Source of the DNA: Novosphingobium sp. SG751A
Lineage (GTDB): Bacteria > Pseudomonadota > Alphaproteobacteria > Sphingomonadales > Sphingomonadaceae
NCBI RefSeq assembly: GCF_013149295.1
Contig: NZ_JABGCB010000009.1
Coordinates: forward strand, 185,200-249,199
DNA length: 64,000 nucleotides
Direction: 5' to 3'
This document shows, piece by piece, positions 49,839-59,569 of this stretch (its first letter is position 1; the number at the start of each line of letters is the position of its first letter). Under the pieces are notes generated by a model. It searched no databases. It was not told where the DNA came from and saw nothing but the letters and a program-made list of their open reading frames with translations. The position numbers and the translations under genes are program-made.

Positions 49839-51331
49839 TGCGGCGGGGCGGTCTTTCGCCCTTGGTTTCCCTCCTGCGCGCCGGGTTTTCCCTCCCGGCG
49901 CGCAGACGGTTTTGGCTGGGGCTGGCCGCTTTTGGCCTGCTGCCCCATCCAGCGCAGGCCGCCTTGGCGGCCCCAGCCAAAATCGCAGCGTCGGCTCCAG
50001 TCAAACCACGCATCCTGATCCTGACCGATATTGGCAATGAGCCAGACGATTCCGAAAGCCTCGTCCGCCTGCTGCTCTACGCCAATGAATTCGACATTGC
50101 CGCGATCGTCGCCACCACCTCGACGTGGCAGCGCGACCGTGTGCGTACCGACCTGATCGACCAGCGCCTCGACGCCTATGCGCAGGTCTGGCCCAATCTG
50201 GTCCATCACGCCGATGGTTATCCATCGCCCGACACTTTGCGCCAGCGCCGTATTGCGGGCGCGCCGCTCTATGGCATGAAGGGCGTGGGGCGCGGCCATG
50301 ACACCAAGGCCAGCGCCGCCATCATCGCCGCCGTGGACGCCAGCAGCGCCGAGCGCCCGCTTTGGGTTCTGGCATGGAGTGGCGTCACCGATCTGGCGCA
50401 GGCCCTCTGGCATATCCGCGCCACGCGCAGCCCCGCCGATCAGGCCCGCTTCCTGAGCAAACTGCGCGTCTATTCGATCTCCGATCAGGATGACGCCGGG
50501 CCATGGGCGCGCCAGAATTTCCCTTCGCTGTTCTGGATCGCCAGCATCCACGGCTGGGGCCAGTATAACATGGCCGCGTGGGTCGGCATTTCCGGCGACC
50601 GCCGCAGCGCCGAGCAATGGCCCGACCGCGACAAGGTGATGGACCCATGGCTGGAGACCAATATCCGCCGTGGCCCCTTGGGCGCGCTCTATCCCTTGCC
50701 CGCCTTCATCATGGAGGGGGATACGCCCTCGCTGCTCTATATGATCCCCAACGGACTGTCCGATCCCGAAAGGCCCGATTGGGGTTCGTGGGGCGGGCGC
50801 TATATGGCGGCGGCTCCGGGGGCAGGACTCTATGCCGACACCAAGGATGTGTTCACCCGCGACGGCGTGCTTTATGCGGGCAATCAGGCCACGATCTATC
50901 GCTGGCGCGGCGCGTTTCAGAATGACTTTGCCGCGCGCATGGCATGGACGCTGACGCCTGATCGCGCGAAGGCCAACCATGCGCCCGTGGCGGTGGTCAA
51001 CGGTGAGACGGGCCGCGCTCCCTTGCGCATCACGGCGCGGGCGGGCGAAACCATCCGCCTCGATGCGGGCCTCTCGCGCGATCCTGATGGCGATGCGCTC
51101 AGCGCCCATTGGTGGCAATATCGCGATGTCGGCGGTATCCCGCCGCAGGCCCCGGCCGCCATCGCCGCGCCCGATGCCATGGCCACGGCGATCACGCTGC
51201 CCATGGTCAACGCCCCGCGAGATCTGCACATCATCCTCGAACTGTCCGACCGCGGCGCGCCCGCGATGCTGGCCTATCGACGTATTATAATCTCCGTTCT
51301 ACCAGTCGCGGCGGCAAAACCGGCGCAATAG
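49838..51331 (+). CDS. DUF1593 family secreted protein
   Basis: A 497-residue exported protein with a signal peptide (RRFWLGLAAFGLLPHPAQA). The first domain is nucleoside-hydrolase-like: PRILILTDIGNEPDDSESLVRLLLYAN (about 57-83) includes the DxGNExDD calcium-binding pattern. A C-terminal immunoglobulin-like domain follows (about 400-490: ITARAGETIRLDAGLSRDPDGDALSAHWWQY). The DUF1593 family is often found with polysaccharide or glycoside utilisation genes. The substrate is unknown; hydrolysis of an N- or O-glycosidic bond is possible. Coupled to the receptor by TGATG. Confidence 0.85.
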   Translation: MRRGGLSPLVSLLRAGFSLPARRRFWLGLAAFGLLPHPAQAALAAPAKIAASAPVKPRILILTDIGNEPDDSESLVRLLLYANEFDIAAIVATTSTWQRDRVRTDLIDQRLDAYAQVWPNLVHHADGYPSPDTLRQRRIAGAPLYGMKGVGRGHDTKASAAIIAAVDASSAERPLWVLAWSGVTDLAQALWHIRATRSPADQARFLSKLRVYSISDQDDAGPWARQNFPSLFWIASIHGWGQYNMAAWVGISGDRRSAEQWPDRDKVMDPWLETNIRRGPLGALYPLPAFIMEGDTPSLLYMIPNGLSDPERPDWGSWGGRYMAAAPGAGLYADTKDVFTRDGVLYAGNQATIYRWRGAFQNDFAARMAWTLTPDRAKANHAPVAVVNGETGRAPLRITARAGETIRLDAGLSRDPDGDALSAHWWQYRDVGGIPPQAPAAIAAPDAMATAITLPMVNAPRDLHIILELSDRGAPAMLAYRRIIISVLPVAAAKPAQ

Positions 51332-51359
51332 GCCCAACTTTTTGGAAAAGCAGACCAAG

Positions 51360-52679
51360 ATGCAAACCCAGGAGCAATCTTCCACCCCTTGGCCCTCGGC
51401 GGGCCGCGCATGGTGGGTGGCCATTGTGCTGATGCTGGCCAATACGCTGGCCTTTGTCGACCGTCAGGCGCTGGCCCTGCTGGTCCAGCCGATCAAGCAG
51501 GATCTGGGCATTTCCGATACCGCGATCAGCCTGCTTTACGGCCTGTCCTTCACGCTGTTCTACATTGCGGTGGGCCTGCCGATTGCGCGTCTGGCGGATC
51601 GCTCGAACCGGCGCAACATCGTGGCGGGCGCGATTTTCGTGTGGAGCGTGGCCACCAGCCTCTGCGGTCTGGCGCGCAGCTTTACCATGCTGTTTGCCGC
51701 CCGCGTGGGCGTTGGCGCGGGCGAGGGCGGGCTGACGCCTTCCGCCCTCTCGCTGCTCTCGGATTATTTCCCCAAGGAGCGCCTGCCGCTGGCCATGTCG
51801 ATCTATCAGATCGGCATTTATCTGGGCAATGCCTCGGCGCTGGTGATCGGCGGCGTGGTGTTCACGCATATCCAGCCAAACGCCTCGATCATCCTGCCGA
51901 TTTTGGGCGCGATGAAGGGGTGGCAACTGGTGTTCCTGCTGCTGGGCCTGCCGGGCATTCTGCTGGCGGCGGTCACGTTCACCCTGCGCGAACCGGCCCG
52001 TCAGGGCGTGGGCGCGCGTGAACCGAGCGCGCCGCTCTCGCAATTTTTTGCCCATATCGGCGCGCGTCGCCGGGCCTATATCGGTATTATGCTTGGCTTT
52101 GCGCTGATGATCCTTGTCGGCAACGGCACGGCGGTCTGGGTCCCGGCCTTCTTTGAGCGGACCTATGGCTGGACCACGGCCTCGGTGGGCAAGATCCTTG
52201 GCCCGGTGGTCTTTCTGTGCGGCACCACCGGCGCGCTGACCGGCGGCTATGTCGCCACGGTGCTGCGCCGACGGGGTATAGCGCATGGCAATCTGGTGGC
52301 CGCGCTTTTCGGCTTCTGCATGTTGGTGCCGATCACCATCGGCTTTCCCTTGATGGCCAATCCCTATGTGGCGCTGACGCTGGTGGGGACGATGAACTTC
52401 TTTGCCGGGTTCAATTATGGCGGCGGTCTTGCCACGCTTCAGGAACTGACGCCCAACCGGATGCGCGCGCTGATGTCGGCGGCCTATATGCTGACGATCA
52501 ACCTGATCGGCGCGGCGCTTGGCCCCACGGCCATCGCGCTGGTCACCGATTACTGGTTCCACGATCCCAAGTCGCTCAACCTTGCGATCTCGCTGGTTTG
52601 CGCGGTGGCTTCGCCGCTGTCGGTGGTGCTGCTCTGGATGGGGATGCGCGATTATCGGCGCATCCTTGCATCGCAGTAA
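51360..52679 (+). CDS. MFS transporter (Spinster-like)
   Basis: A 439-residue major facilitator protein with 12 predicted helices. The first has VAIVLMLANTLAFVDRQALALLVQPIKQDLG (about 23-53); the loop RLADRSNRRNIV between helices 2 and 3 is the MFS signature. The closest pattern is the Spinster-like / ACS group, which carries aromatic acids or sugar derivatives. With the receptor and glycosidase it could bring the released glycoside or aglycone across the inner membrane. The ATG at 51360 was preferred to a TTG at 51342. Confidence 0.85.
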   Translation: MQTQEQSSTPWPSAGRAWWVAIVLMLANTLAFVDRQALALLVQPIKQDLGISDTAISLLYGLSFTLFYIAVGLPIARLADRSNRRNIVAGAIFVWSVATSLCGLARSFTMLFAARVGVGAGEGGLTPSALSLLSDYFPKERLPLAMSIYQIGIYLGNASALVIGGVVFTHIQPNASIILPILGAMKGWQLVFLLLGLPGILLAAVTFTLREPARQGVGAREPSAPLSQFFAHIGARRRAYIGIMLGFALMILVGNGTAVWVPAFFERTYGWTTASVGKILGPVVFLCGTTGALTGGYVATVLRRRGIAHGNLVAALFGFCMLVPITIGFPLMANPYVALTLVGTMNFFAGFNYGGGLATLQELTPNRMRALMSAAYMLTINLIGAALGPTAIALVTDYWFHDPKSLNLAISLVCAVASPLSVVLLWMGMRDYRRILASQ

Positions 52680-52695
52680 ATCAGGCCAGTAACGA

Positions 52696-53748
52696 TCAGG
52701 TGCTTTCGCGTGTGACGATCTGATAGGGGTGCCACTGGGCGGTAAAGGGGCGGTCGGCCTCGCCGTCGCGGTGGCGCGCCACCAGCCAGTCGGTGGCCTG
52801 CGCGGCCATCAGGTCGATGTCCTGACGCACGGTGGTCAGCGGGGGCCAGATCTTGACCGCGATCGGCGCATCGTCAAACCCGGCCACGGCCACATCCTGC
52901 GGTATCCGCAGACCCCGGCGATGGGCGGCCAGCACAACGCCTGCGGCCATATCGTCGTTGCTGGCAAAGATCGCGTCGGGCGGGCTGGCCAGATCGAGCA
53001 GGGCCGCGCCCGCGCTCAGGCCCGATTCAAAGGTGAAATCGCCCGGCGCGATCAGCGTGGGATCCAGCCCCAGCCCCCGCGCCGACAGCGCCGCGCCATA
53101 GCCCTCGAAACGCGCCTTGCTGGCCGAATGGGTCGAGGCACCCATCACGAAGCCGATGCGCTTGTATCCCCGGTCGAGCAGATGGTCCGTCATGTCCATG
53201 GCCGCGGCGCGCTCGTCAATGCCCACCACATCCATATCCTCCAGCGCCCGCCCGCAGGCAATCGCAGCAATCGGCACACCAAGCCCGGCAAGGGTCGGGC
53301 TGCCCGAGAGCATTTCATTATAGGGCGGGGCGAGCAGGATTGCGCTGGCCCCGCTGCGCACCAGCGAGGCCACGGCCTCGATCGCGGAGGAGGCGGCCAG
53401 ATCGTCGCATTTGCGGATGATGATCTGGGCGCCCGCGCGTGCGGCGGCGTTCAGCGCGCCCACCAGCATGGCCGAGAGAAACGCGTTTTGCGCATTGCGA
53501 TAGACGATGCCGATGCGGGGGCTGCGCGCGCTGGCCAAAGAGCGTGCGGCGGCATTGGGTACATAGCCGAGTTCCTCGACCGCCTTTAAAACCGCCGCCC
53601 GCGTCGCCTCGCGCACGCTCTTGGTGCCGTTCAGGACATGGGAAACCGTCATCGGACTGACCCCGGCGGAATCAGCCACCGACTGAATAGTGATGCTCTG
53701 GCGAGAACGTCTGGACCGGGCGGGGATGGGGTTTGACATGATCGGCAT
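52696..53748 (-). CDS. LacI-family transcriptional regulator
   Basis: A 350-residue LacI/GalR regulator. Helix-turn-helix at about 19-40 (ITIQSVADSAGVSPMTVSHVLNG), hinge AARSLASARSPRIGIV, and a periplasmic-binding-protein-type ligand domain (VVGIDERAAAMDMTDHLLDRGYKRIGFVMG; AIFASNDDMAAGVVLAA; VAGFDD). It diverges from the gentisate genes. Candidate operator TAGCGCTA occurs in its own promoter region and at 47298 and 59502, so it may control uptake, gentisate and xylose genes together. Confidence 0.9.
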   Translation of the reverse strand: MPIMSNPIPARSRRSRQSITIQSVADSAGVSPMTVSHVLNGTKSVREATRAAVLKAVEELGYVPNAAARSLASARSPRIGIVYRNAQNAFLSAMLVGALNAAARAGAQIIIRKCDDLAASSAIEAVASLVRSGASAILLAPPYNEMLSGSPTLAGLGVPIAAIACGRALEDMDVVGIDERAAAMDMTDHLLDRGYKRIGFVMGASTHSASKARFEGYGAALSARGLGLDPTLIAPGDFTFESGLSAGAALLDLASPPDAIFASNDDMAAGVVLAAHRRGLRIPQDVAVAGFDDAPIAVKIWPPLTTVRQDIDLMAAQATDWLVARHRDGEADRPFTAQWHPYQIVTREST

Positions 53749-53796
53749 CGGTCCATTCGTGATCGGGCCGACAACTGCTTGGCCCCCTGTCGTTTC

Positions 53797-53859
53797 AGCG
53801 CTACGAGACAGCAGGGGCAGAGCGCAAGCCCTTGATTGCGAAACTCTGGTATAGCGCTA
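53797..53859. promoter_or_regulatory. Two LacI-type operators between the regulator and gentisate genes
   Basis: AGCGCTA with partial symmetry at 53797-53803 (context TTTCAGCGCTACGAG) and full TAGCGCTA at 53852-53859 (context GGTATAGCGCTACAAT). They lie in the 195-bp gap between the divergent LacI and gentisate dioxygenase genes and fit autoregulation plus control of the gentisate genes. Confidence 0.6.
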
Positions 53860-53943
53860 CAATTTTTCTGTTGCGTGCGCCATCACTTTTCGCCAGATGA
53901 GGGTGCAGAGCCAAATCTGTTCCCGAGTTGAGAGGATTCGACA

Positions 53944-54990
53944 ATGACGCTGGCGAATGAGCAGCAGGCCCAGTTGCATGCGCTCTATGATGAAATGGCT
54001 CCGTCCTATCTGACGCCCCTGTGGGAATCTCTGGCCGATCTGGTGCGCCCGTTTCCGCGCTCTGCGGCCCATGCCCATCGGTGGAATTATGACGAGGCGC
54101 GCAACTACCTGATGCGCGCAGGCGACCTTATCAGCGCGGAAAAGGCCGAGCGCCGCGTGCTGATCCTGGAAAACCCCGGCCTGCCCGGTCAATCCGCGAT
54201 CACGCCCAGCCTCTATGCGGGCCTGCAACTGATCCTGCCGGGCGAAATCGCGCCCTGCCACCGCCATAGCCAATGCGCGCTGCGCTTTGTGATGGAGGGA
54301 GATGGCGCCTTTACCGCGCTGGACGGCGAAAAGGCGATCATGCGCCCCTTCGACCTCGTGCTGACCCCCGGCGGCCAGTGGCATGACCATGGCAACCCCA
54401 GCGACAAGCCGATGATCTGGCTCGACGGCCTCGACATTCCCACCGTCCGCCTGTTCGACGCGCAGTTTGCCGAACACTATGACGGCAAAGCTTTCCCCGA
54501 AAGCGCGCCTGCGGGCGATACGCTGGCCCGCTATGGCCACAATATGCGCCCGATGCGCGGCACGGCGGCGGATCGTCGCCCCGCCCATCAGCCGCTCTTC
54601 CACTATCCCTATGCCCAGTGGCGCCCCGCTCTGGACGCGCTGGCGGCCAGCGGCGAGATCGACCCGCATATGGGCCATGCGCTGGAATTCACCAATCCGG
54701 CCGATGGCGGGCCGATCATGCCCACCATCGCCGCCCATGTCCGCCTGATCCCCGCCGGTTTTGAAACCAAGCCGCGCAAGTCCAGCGACGGCACGATCTT
54801 CGTCGTGGTCGAGGGCAGCGGCACCGCCAAGGTGGGCGACACCGAAATCAACCTGTCCGAACGCGACATTTTCGCCGTGCCCTCGTGGAGCGAACTGGTA
54901 CTTGCCGCCGACGAAACGCTCGTATTGTTTGCCTATTCCGACAAGGCATCCCAGGAAAAATTGAACCTCTACCGTGAATGGAACTCGTAA
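53944..54990 (+). CDS. Gentisate 1,2-dioxygenase
   Basis: A 348-residue two-cupin iron(II) dioxygenase. The first cupin has LILPGEIAPCHRHSQCALRFVMEGDGAFT (about 96-124), with iron ligands His106, His108 and His147 or His149 (QWHDHG). It opens the ring of gentisate (2,5-dihydroxybenzoate) to maleylpyruvate. Length (about 350) fits gentisate rather than homogentisate dioxygenase (about 430). First of three genes in the same direction (next start 1 bp after its stop). GAGAGGA precedes the ATG. Confidence 0.9.
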   Translation: MTLANEQQAQLHALYDEMAPSYLTPLWESLADLVRPFPRSAAHAHRWNYDEARNYLMRAGDLISAEKAERRVLILENPGLPGQSAITPSLYAGLQLILPGEIAPCHRHSQCALRFVMEGDGAFTALDGEKAIMRPFDLVLTPGGQWHDHGNPSDKPMIWLDGLDIPTVRLFDAQFAEHYDGKAFPESAPAGDTLARYGHNMRPMRGTAADRRPAHQPLFHYPYAQWRPALDALAASGEIDPHMGHALEFTNPADGGPIMPTIAAHVRLIPAGFETKPRKSSDGTIFVVVEGSGTAKVGDTEINLSERDIFAVPSWSELVLAADETLVLFAYSDKASQEKLNLYREWNS

Positions 54991-54991
54991 G

Positions 54992-55687
54992 ATGACGCTG
55001 TTTGCACCTCCGGCTCTGATCATCGCCGAAACAACCGAAGGCAAGGGCTTTCCCGTCCGCCGTCTGTTCTGCATCGGGCGCAACTATGCCGCCCATGCCC
55101 GCGAAATGGGCAAGGACCCCACGCGCGAGGCGCCCTTCTTCTTCACGAAGTGGGCCGAAACCGTGGTGCCCAGCGGCACGACCATCGCCTATCCGCCCGA
55201 AACCGCCAATTTCCACTATGAGGCCGAACTGGTCGTGGCGATCGGCAAGGGCGGTCGCAACATCGCCGAATCCGACGCGCTTTCGCATGTCTACGGCTAT
55301 GCCACCGGCCTCGACATGACGCGCCGCGATGTTCAGCTTGAAGCGCGCGACAAGGGCCGCCCCTGGGACACCGGCAAGAATGTCGAACAGTCCAGCCCGC
55401 TGGGCATTATCCATCCGGTTTCGGAAACGGGCGAATTGAAGACCGGCCGCATCAGCCTGACCGTCAATGGCGAAGTCAAGCAGGACGCCGATCTGGCCGA
55501 CCTGATCTGGAGCGTGGACGAGGTGATCGCCTATGTCTCGCGCTTCTATCGTCTGGAACCGGGTGATCTGATCTACACCGGCACGCCCGCTGGCGTTGGC
55601 GCGGTGGTGACGGGCGACGAGATCGTGATCTCGGTCGAGGGTCTGACGCCCTGCACGGTTACGGTCGGGCCCAAGGCCGATGTCTGA
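54992..55687 (+). CDS. Fumarylpyruvate hydrolase
   Basis: A 231-residue fumarylacetoacetate-hydrolase-fold protein. It has RRLFCIGRNYAAHAREMGKDP (about 23-43), FHYEAELVVAIGKGG with the metal-binding acids, GYATGLDMTRRD, and the ending YTGTPAGVGAV. It would hydrolyse fumarylpyruvate to fumarate and pyruvate, the last step of the gentisate pathway. The ATG at 54992 was used (1 bp after the dioxygenase stop); the GTG at 54974 lies inside the previous gene. Confidence 0.9.
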   Translation: MTLFAPPALIIAETTEGKGFPVRRLFCIGRNYAAHAREMGKDPTREAPFFFTKWAETVVPSGTTIAYPPETANFHYEAELVVAIGKGGRNIAESDALSHVYGYATGLDMTRRDVQLEARDKGRPWDTGKNVEQSSPLGIIHPVSETGELKTGRISLTVNGEVKQDADLADLIWSVDEVIAYVSRFYRLEPGDLIYTGTPAGVGAVVTGDEIVISVEGLTPCTVTVGPKADV

Positions 55688-56306
55688 GCCGTTGCTGCAC
55701 GGCTTTTTCCGCTCGGGCGCATCCTATCGGGTGCGCATCGCGCTGGGGCTGAAGGGCATCGCCTATGGCAATGTCAGCTACAGCCTGCGCGAAGGCGCCC
55801 ATCGTTCGCCCGCCTATCTGGCGCTCAATCCGCAAGGGCTGGTGCCCGCGCTGGAAGTGGACGGGACGGTGCTGACGCAAAGTCTGGCGATCATCGAATA
55901 TCTCGATGAGACCCATGAGGGCCCGCGCCTGCTGCCCACCGATCCGATCCTGCGCGCCCATGTGCGCGCGGCGGCGCAGGTGATCGCGGTGGACACCCAT
56001 CCGATCCAGAACCTGAAAGTGCTGGGCTGGGTGAAGGCGCTTGGCGGCGATGAAAGCGCATGGGCCGCGCGCGTGATCGAGGAAGGCTTTGCCGCTTTCG
56101 ATGCACTGATCGCGCCTTATGCGGGCCGGTTCTGCTTTGGCGATACGGTGACTTTGGCCGATGTCTGCCTTGTGCCGCAATTGGTCAACGCGCGCCGTTT
56201 TGGCGTGAAGGACATCCCCGAGCGCCTGCTGGCCATCGAGGAAGCCTGTCTGGCGTTGCCCGCCTTTGATGCGGCCCGCCCGGAAAATCAGCCCGACGCG
56301 GTCTAA
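55680..56306 (+). CDS. Maleylpyruvate/maleylacetoacetate isomerase
   Basis: A 208-residue zeta-class glutathione transferase. The N-terminal GFFRSGASYRVRIALGLKGI (about 7-26) includes the SxxSxRVR glutathione-binding pattern, with QSLAIIEYLDE later. It converts maleylpyruvate to fumarylpyruvate with glutathione. It overlaps the hydrolase gene by 8 bp. With its two neighbours it completes gentisate breakdown. Confidence 0.9.
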   Translation: MSEPLLHGFFRSGASYRVRIALGLKGIAYGNVSYSLREGAHRSPAYLALNPQGLVPALEVDGTVLTQSLAIIEYLDETHEGPRLLPTDPILRAHVRAAAQVIAVDTHPIQNLKVLGWVKALGGDESAWAARVIEEGFAAFDALIAPYAGRFCFGDTVTLADVCLVPQLVNARRFGVKDIPERLLAIEEACLALPAFDAARPENQPDAV

Positions 56307-56323
56307 AACGAAAGATACCGCCC

Positions 56324-57563
56324 ATGATCATGCCTCTCACACGCCGCGGGATCATGGGCGGTATCGGCGCCGGAATGCTGACCGGGGTGCTGTCTCATGC
56401 CGACCTGGCGCAGGCGGCTTCTTTGGCTGAGTCTATTCCCAGCGCCGGTTGGCGCCCCAATCTGATCCTGTTCTTTCCCGATGAACTGCGCGCCGATGCG
56501 CTGGCCTGCTATGGCAATCTGCTTACGCGCACGCCCAATTTCGACCGTCTGGCCAAATCGGGCACGATGTTTCGCAACGCCCATGTGTAATATCCGGTCT
56601 GCGCGGCCTCGCGCTGCTCGATGCTGACGGGCCTGCCCACCAGTGCCACCGGCCATCGCGGCTTTTCCTATCTGATCCAGCCCCATCCGCCCTATCGCGC
56701 ACCCGCCGATTTCGCCTCGATGTACAAGCCCAATGATCTGCCCGCGCTGATCCCGCCAGGCCTATGGTCTGGACAAGGCCGGGCCGGAGGTTTTCGCGCG
56801 CGTGCGTGCCGCCTATTATGGGCAGGTGTCTTATGCTGACTGGCTGCTGGGCGAATTGCTCGATGCTCTCGAACGCACCGGGCGCGACAAGGATACCGCC
56901 GTGTTTGTCGGGTCGGATCATGGCGATTATGCGGGCGATTATGGGCTGGTTGAAAAATGGCATGGCGGGCTGGAGAGTTGTCTGACGCATGTGCCGCTGA
57001 TCGGGCGGGTGCCGGGCGTGGCCGGGGGCCATGTGGCGCAGGATATGGTCGAATTGTTCGACATCATGCCCAGCTTCCTCTCGCTGGCCGGGGCGCGGTC
57101 CGGGGGTACGCAGTTCGGGCGCTTGCTTTTGCCCCAGATCCACGGGCAGGCAGGTGATCCCAATCGCGCGGCCTTTACCGAGGCGGGCATCAACACTTAC
57201 GAACCGCAGGCCTTCGACACGCCTTCGGGCGGGCTGTACAGGATGAAGTCGCAACTGGCGGCGCAGGAGCCTGCGCTGGTTTCGCGCGCAGCCAGTGTTC
57301 GCACACAGCGTCACACCTATATCCACCGTCCGCAGGGGCAGAGCGAGTTGTACGACCGCATCGCCGATCCGGGCGAGACGCGCAATCTGATCGGGAGCAC
57401 GGCGGTGGCCAAGGATCAGGCCGCATTGCAGCAGCGCCTGCTCAACTGGTACGTCAACACCAGAGGCGTGCCGCAGGACACGCGCAACAGCCAAGATGTG
57501 CCCAATTTCACGGCCCCGCAGGCGCCCAAACCCGAGGCGCCCGACAGGATCCTCGACCTTTGA
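56324..57563 (+). pseudogene. Sulfatase, decayed by stop, deletion and frameshift
   Basis: Begins with a Tat-like signal (TRRGIMGGIGAGMLTGVLS) and a sulfatase start (NLILFFPDELRADALACYGN). At codon 89 TAA replaces what looks like a Gln or similar codon just before the active-site block CAASRCSMLTG (56600-56632). The text then jumps from HRGFSYL to IQPHPPYRAP, implying an internal loss. At about 56760 the frame shifts by one base. The rest (YGQVSYADWLLGELLDALERTG; FVGSDHGDYAGDYGL) continues to 57563. It cannot give an active enzyme. Same direction as the gentisate genes, 17 bp after the isomerase. Confidence 0.85.
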
Positions 57564-57567
57564 TACG

Positions 57568-57597
57568 AAAAAGGCCGCTGTCTCCAGCGGCCTTTTT
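57568..57597. terminator. Bidirectional terminator between sulfatase remnant and xylD
   Basis: Perfect 13-bp stem AAAAAGGCCGCTG / CAGCGGCCTTTTT with loop TCTC; a T-run follows on either strand. It separates the plus-strand gentisate operon from the minus-strand xylD. Confidence 0.9.
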
Positions 57598-57615
57598 TGT
57601 CAGTGCCCTAATATA

Positions 57616-59394
57616 TCAATGGTTGTGGCGGGGTGTTTTCGCGGCAAGGCCCCGATATTTGACCGCCATTTCCAGCACAGCCCCTTCGCCCATCTGGCCG
57701 GTCTTTTCGCGGTAGAGTTCCTCCCAAGGCGTGTTGCTGGGCGGAACCGGGGGCAGGGGCTCGGCCCGACGACGCGCGATTTCCTCGTCCGAAATCAGCG
57801 CGTTGCAGGTGCCTTTCACCACATCGATGCGGATCGTGTCGCCCGTGCGCAGCCATGACAGCCCGCCGCCCACCGCGCTTTCGGGCGAGCAATTGAGGAT
57901 CGAGGGGCTGTCCGAAGTCCCCGATTGACGACCGTCGCCCAGCGTTGGCAACCATTGCACTCCGCGCTGGATCAGCGCGGCAGGGGGCTGCATGTTCACC
58001 ACCTCGGCGCTGCCCGGCCAGCCCTGAGGGCCTGCGCCGCGCATGACGAGGATGCAGTTTTCATCGATGTTCAGCGCAGGGTCGTCGATCCGGTGGTGAT
58101 AATCGTCGCCCCCTTCAAACACCACCGCGCGCGCCTCGAACGTGCCCGGCGCATCGGGGTTGGACAGGTATCGGCCCCGGAATTCCTCGGAAATCACGCT
58201 GGTCTTCATGATGCCGAAATCGAACAGATTGCCCGACAGCACAAGGAAGCCCGCCTTTTCCTTCAAAGGTTCGGCAAAGGGGCGGATCACTTCGCGGTCG
58301 CGGGCAGGGCGCGCGCCCACATTTTCCGCCACCGTCTCGCCCGTCACGCTCAGGCAATCGCCGTCCAGCACGCCCTGTTGCAGCAATTCCCACATCACCG
58401 AAGGCACACCGCCCGCGCGGTGAAAACGCTCGCCAAGGAAGCGGCCTGCGGGCTGCATATCGACGATCAGCGGCAGATCATAGCCATGCTCCATCCAGTC
58501 GGCGGCGGTAATCTCTACGCCCGCATGGCGCGCCATGGCAACTATATGGGGCTGGGCATTGCTAGACCCGCCGATGGCCGTCACCACGCGGATGGCGTTG
58601 AGGAAACTCTCGCGCGTCAGGATTTTCGACGGGCGCAGGTCCTCATAGGCCATCTCAACAATCCGGCGGCCGGTTTCATAGGCGATCTGGCCGCGCTCGC
58701 GATAGGGCGCGGGAATGGCTGCGCATCCGGGCAGGGACAGGCCCAGCGCCTCGGCCACGGCGTTCATGGTCGAGGCCGTGCCCATCGTGTTGCAATGGCC
58801 AGCAGACGGCGCGGAATCGCAGGCGCGCTGCAAAAACTCATCCTCGGTAATCTCGCCCGCCGCAAGCTTGCGGCGGCTGCGCCAGATCACCGTGCCCGAA
58901 CCCACCAGATCGCCTTCATGCCAGCCATCGAGCATCGGCCCGCCCGACAGGACGATGGCGGGAATGTCCACCGTGCTGGCCGCCATCACCTGACTGGGCG
59001 TGGTCTTGTCGCAACCCGTGGTCAGCACCACCGCGTCGATAGGATAGCCATAAAGGATCTCGACAAGCCCCAGATAGGCCAGATTGCGATCCAGCGCAGC
59101 GGTGGGGCGGCGGCAGTTTTCAAAGATCGGATGGACCGGAAATTCCATGCAAATTCCGCCCGCATCGCGGATACCGTCGCGCACCCGCTTGGCCAGATCG
59201 AGGTGGATACGGTTGCAGGGCGAGAGGTCGCTGCCGCTCTGCGCGATGCCGATGATCGGGCGGCCGGAGCGCAGTTCATCGGGCGTGATCCCGTAATTCA
59301 TGAAGCGTTCCAGATAGAGAGCCACCATGTCGGACCGCGCCGGATCGGCAAACCAGTCCTGCGAACGGAAGCGGCGGGTGGAATTATCGGTCAT
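57616..59394 (-). CDS. xylD: D-xylonate dehydratase (IlvD/EDD family)
   Basis: A 592-residue dehydratase very like Caulobacter XylD over its whole length, including the ending [16 protein letters not shown]. Cys60 (DLSPCN), Cys128 (TTGCDK) and Cys201 ([12 protein letters not shown]) are the likely iron-sulfur ligands. It turns D-xylonate into 2-keto-3-deoxy-D-xylonate in the Weimberg pathway. Divergent from xylX-xylB-xylC, with operator TAGCGCTA and TTGACA in the gap. Related family members dehydrate L-arabinonate, but the neighbouring genes favour xylonate. Confidence 0.92.
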   Translation of the reverse strand: MTDNSTRRFRSQDWFADPARSDMVALYLERFMNYGITPDELRSGRPIIGIAQSGSDLSPCNRIHLDLAKRVRDGIRDAGGICMEFPVHPIFENCRRPTAALDRNLAYLGLVEILYGYPIDAVVLTTGCDKTTPSQVMAASTVDIPAIVLSGGPMLDGWHEGDLVGSGTVIWRSRRKLAAGEITEDEFLQRACDSAPSAGHCNTMGTASTMNAVAEALGLSLPGCAAIPAPYRERGQIAYETGRRIVEMAYEDLRPSKILTRESFLNAIRVVTAIGGSSNAQPHIVAMARHAGVEITAADWMEHGYDLPLIVDMQPAGRFLGERFHRAGGVPSVMWELLQQGVLDGDCLSVTGETVAENVGARPARDREVIRPFAEPLKEKAGFLVLSGNLFDFGIMKTSVISEEFRGRYLSNPDAPGTFEARAVVFEGGDDYHHRIDDPALNIDENCILVMRGAGPQGWPGSAEVVNMQPPAALIQRGVQWLPTLGDGRQSGTSDSPSILNCSPESAVGGGLSWLRTGDTIRIDVVKGTCNALISDEEIARRRAEPLPPVPPSNTPWEELYREKTGQMGEGAVLEMAVKYRGLAAKTPRHNH

Positions 59395-59474
59395 CTGTAT
59401 CTCTCCCTTGGGAAATCTCTAGCGCGCCACGGGGGCGATGCCAGCGATTTCCCGCCCTCATGGCTCAAAACCAC

Positions 59475-59509
59475 TTGACAGCGAGCCTGTTTGCATGATG
59501 GTAGCGCTA
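59475..59509. promoter_or_regulatory. xylD/xylX divergent promoter with LacI-type operator
   Basis: TTGACA at 59475-59480 is a candidate -35 box for xylX, and TAGCGCTA (59502-59509, context ATGGTAGCGCTATCAAG) covers the expected -10 position. The promoter box and operator thus mirror the arrangement upstream of the TonB receptor (TTGACAGCG then TAGCGCTA). The Caulobacter xylose genes are known to be repressed by a LacI-type regulator. Confidence 0.6.
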
Positions 59510-59569
59510 TCAAGTTTTGTCAACGCCGCGCGCCCGCGTTTGGTGTCGAAAATCCTGTCTGGAGAGAAA

